A DNA stretch of 5,274 bases, taken from positions 1 to 5,274 of the forward strand of contig JAQUMP010000291.1 of assembly GCA_028718065.1 (NCBI GenBank). The letters run 5' to 3'. This DNA is from Chitinivibrionales bacterium (GTDB lineage Bacteria > Fibrobacterota > Chitinivibrionia > Chitinivibrionales > FEN-1185). This document shows positions 4,021 through 5,274 of the stretch, in pieces. Numbering within the stretch: position 1 is the stretch's first letter; the number at the start of each line of letters is the position of its first letter. Both the position numbers and the translations under genes were made by a program. The notes under the pieces are model-generated. The model ran no database searches. It was not told where the DNA came from and saw only the letters and a list, made by a program, of their open reading frames with translations.

Positions 4021-5274
4021 TTAATCCAGCGGCTTTTTGGCCGAAACCAGCCGGGCGAGCGGCCTGGTGGCTTCCACAAACTGCGCGTAGGTCATATCTT
4101 TTAGGTAAAGCGCCCCGAAGGTCCGGCGCAGCATAGGGTGGCTGCTTTCGGAAAATGTTTGTTTACCGATAAGACCGGCGATATCATTGAACTGTTCCAC
4201 CCAGATTTTCTGGGCCAGTTGATCGAAGGTTCCGTCGTATTCGTAGCTGGGAAACGAGGCGGTCATCTGACTCTTAAAACAGGTCGAAAACATGTTGCCG
4301 AGCACGGCAAAAGAATTTAGCGAAACCGGCACGACCATGTTTACCTCGCTCAAATGAAAGCGCGTCCAGACATTGCGATAACCCCAGATATGCAGGTTTT
4401 TAGGTTTACGGCGTCGGACATACTCCCGCAGCGCGGCGCTTACTGCCATCAGGGTTTTATAGTGTGTATCGGGACCACTGCTTTCCGGATCGAGCGCAAC
4501 CGTTACAATGGTCGGTTTTATGTTTTCGAGCAATTTTAAGATCGGGACCACGTCGCGCTTATAGTCCGGGTCCTCGGGAAAAATATGGTCGGTATAAAAC
4601 GGCAGACGCAGGTGAAAAACATGCTCAGGGCCCAGCCCGAAATGAGCCCAGGCAAGCTCGGCTTCCCATTCCCTGATCCAGCTTTTAAAAGTCTGGACGA
4701 TTTCCGGCGGCGCGGCCCCCTCGGGCAGAGCATTGATGGTTGCGATGGTGTCGTTTACAAAAGAAATAACCTTTGGGGCGCGGCCTGATTTTAGATAGTT
4801 TGTAAGCCGTCTAAAAAACCTGCGCGAGGTGAAAAGGTCCTGGCCCTCTTTGTCTTGCCGGCCGATGGCATTTAGATAGCCGTGGATATCGGCATCGCTC
4901 TGCGCAGGGTCGCGCAATTCTTGCAGGCCGGTATTCTTAAACAAGACTCCGCTCCGCAACATCTTTTGTAAAGCGATCAGCAGGATTAAAAGATAGGCGT
5001 TGGTGACCGAGGTAAAACCGCTGGTCATGTAACAGAAATAATTTTTGTTTTCCGGCGCGCGCACCAGGTGATGGATGAGCGGAAAATAGGCCAGCTCGAT
5101 ATCGTCGTGGTGCGGGGCGGTATGCAATATGCGCTGGTTTTTGGGCAAAAGCAAACCGGCCTCGATTTTATTTATCAGCGTTTTTTTGACGCGGCCCGCC
5201 AGTTCATGCCCCGCAATTCGCGCGCAGTCAATAATTGATCTTTCGGCGTCGGCATTTTCGATCTTTTTCTTTTG
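4021..5274 (-). CDS. PIG-L/LmbE-type deacetylase domain, probably the C-terminal part of a NagB-PIG-L fusion (partial)
   Basis: PIG-L/LmbE enzymes are zinc-dependent N-deacetylases of N-acetylglucosamine-type substrates. The visible 417 residues contain the metal motif APHHDDIELAYFP (about 53-65), TSGFTSVTNAYLL (84-96), SWIREWEAELAWAHFG (198-213), RLPFYTDHIFPEDPDY (223-238) and DPESSGPDTHYKTL (262-275), where His271 is the likely third zinc ligand. This HHDD form with the TSGFTSVTN and REWEAEL blocks is the version I know from glucosamine-6-phosphate deaminase-like fusions (N-terminal NagB domain), so the substrate may be an amino sugar phosphate. The frame stays open from the internal TTG at 5154 to the window edge (KKKIENADAERS...), so 5154 is not the start and the N-terminus lies outside. 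It is probably co-transcribed with aroF, 62 bases downstream. Confidence 0.82.
   Translation of the reverse strand, partial: QKKKIENADAERSIIDCARIAGHELAGRVKKTLINKIEAGLLLPKNQRILHTAPHHDDIELAYFPLIHHLVRAPENKNYFCYMTSGFTSVTNAYLLILLIALQKMLRSGVLFKNTGLQELRDPAQSDADIHGYLNAIGRQDKEGQDLFTSRRFFRRLTNYLKSGRAPKVISFVNDTIATINALPEGAAPPEIVQTFKSWIREWEAELAWAHFGLGPEHVFHLRLPFYTDHIFPEDPDYKRDVVPILKLLENIKPTIVTVALDPESSGPDTHYKTLMAVSAALREYVRRRKPKNLHIWGYRNVWTRFHLSEVNMVVPVSLNSFAVLGNMFSTCFKSQMTASFPSYEYDGTFDQLAQKIWVEQFNDIAGLIGKQTFSESSHPMLRRTFGALYLKDMTYAQFVEATRPLARLVSAKKPLD

Noticed and set aside
3458..4024. 188-codon plus-strand frame opposite aroF
   Set aside because: It is antisense to a fully conserved DAHP synthase and has no family features, so it is a codon-bias shadow.

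Overview
The window is about 50% GC bacterial DNA. It combines one conserved metabolic gene cluster on the minus strand (about 1998-5274) with a short region densely packed with broken or solitary pieces of toxin-antitoxin (TA) and nucleotidyltransferase genes (about 1-2003). Gene content (type I DAHP synthase of the PRTTGxGYKG subtype, a PIG-L deacetylase of the type fused to NagB-like deaminases, a tiny CxC/CCxC cysteine-rich protein, abundant MNT/HEPN modules) fits a Gram-negative or candidate-phylum bacterium such as Omnitrophota or a PVC-related lineage. That placement is a low-confidence inference and no taxonomic marker is present.

Right part, all minus strand, read from 5274 down: a PIG-L/LmbE-type deacetylase whose N-terminus lies beyond the window edge; a complete DAHP synthase (shikimate pathway entry, aroF); a 46-residue cysteine-rich protein; a minimal nucleotidyltransferase (MNT); and a HEPN protein overlapping the MNT gene by 4 bases. 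Gaps are 61, 41 and 37 bases and no convincing terminator separates the genes, so co-transcription is possible. The MNT/HEPN pair looks like an intact type VII-like TA module placed behind a biosynthetic gene.

Left part: the C-terminal half of mutM (plus) is joined to AT-rich foreign sequence at about 120. A HipB-like antitoxin (minus) has its own well-formed promoter/operator, but its hipA partner stops after 10 codons. A PF10127-like nucleotidyltransferase (minus) keeps only its first ~55 and last ~30 residues. An MNT core fragment and a possible HEPN-like tail (minus) follow. Last come a frameshifted winged-helix AbiEi-like antitoxin and a 24-codon stub of its AbiEii-like partner (plus). 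In the two recognisable plus/minus TA pairs the antitoxin side survives better than the toxin side. The junctions are tight, with little sequence between fragments.

The only stretches not assigned to a gene or remnant are short: 492-518, 856-1002 (hipB control region plus about 90 bases with nothing recognisable) and 1277-1348 (a G-rich spot with a weak A/T inverted repeat). I see no tRNA, rRNA, CRISPR array, complete insertion sequence or attachment site.
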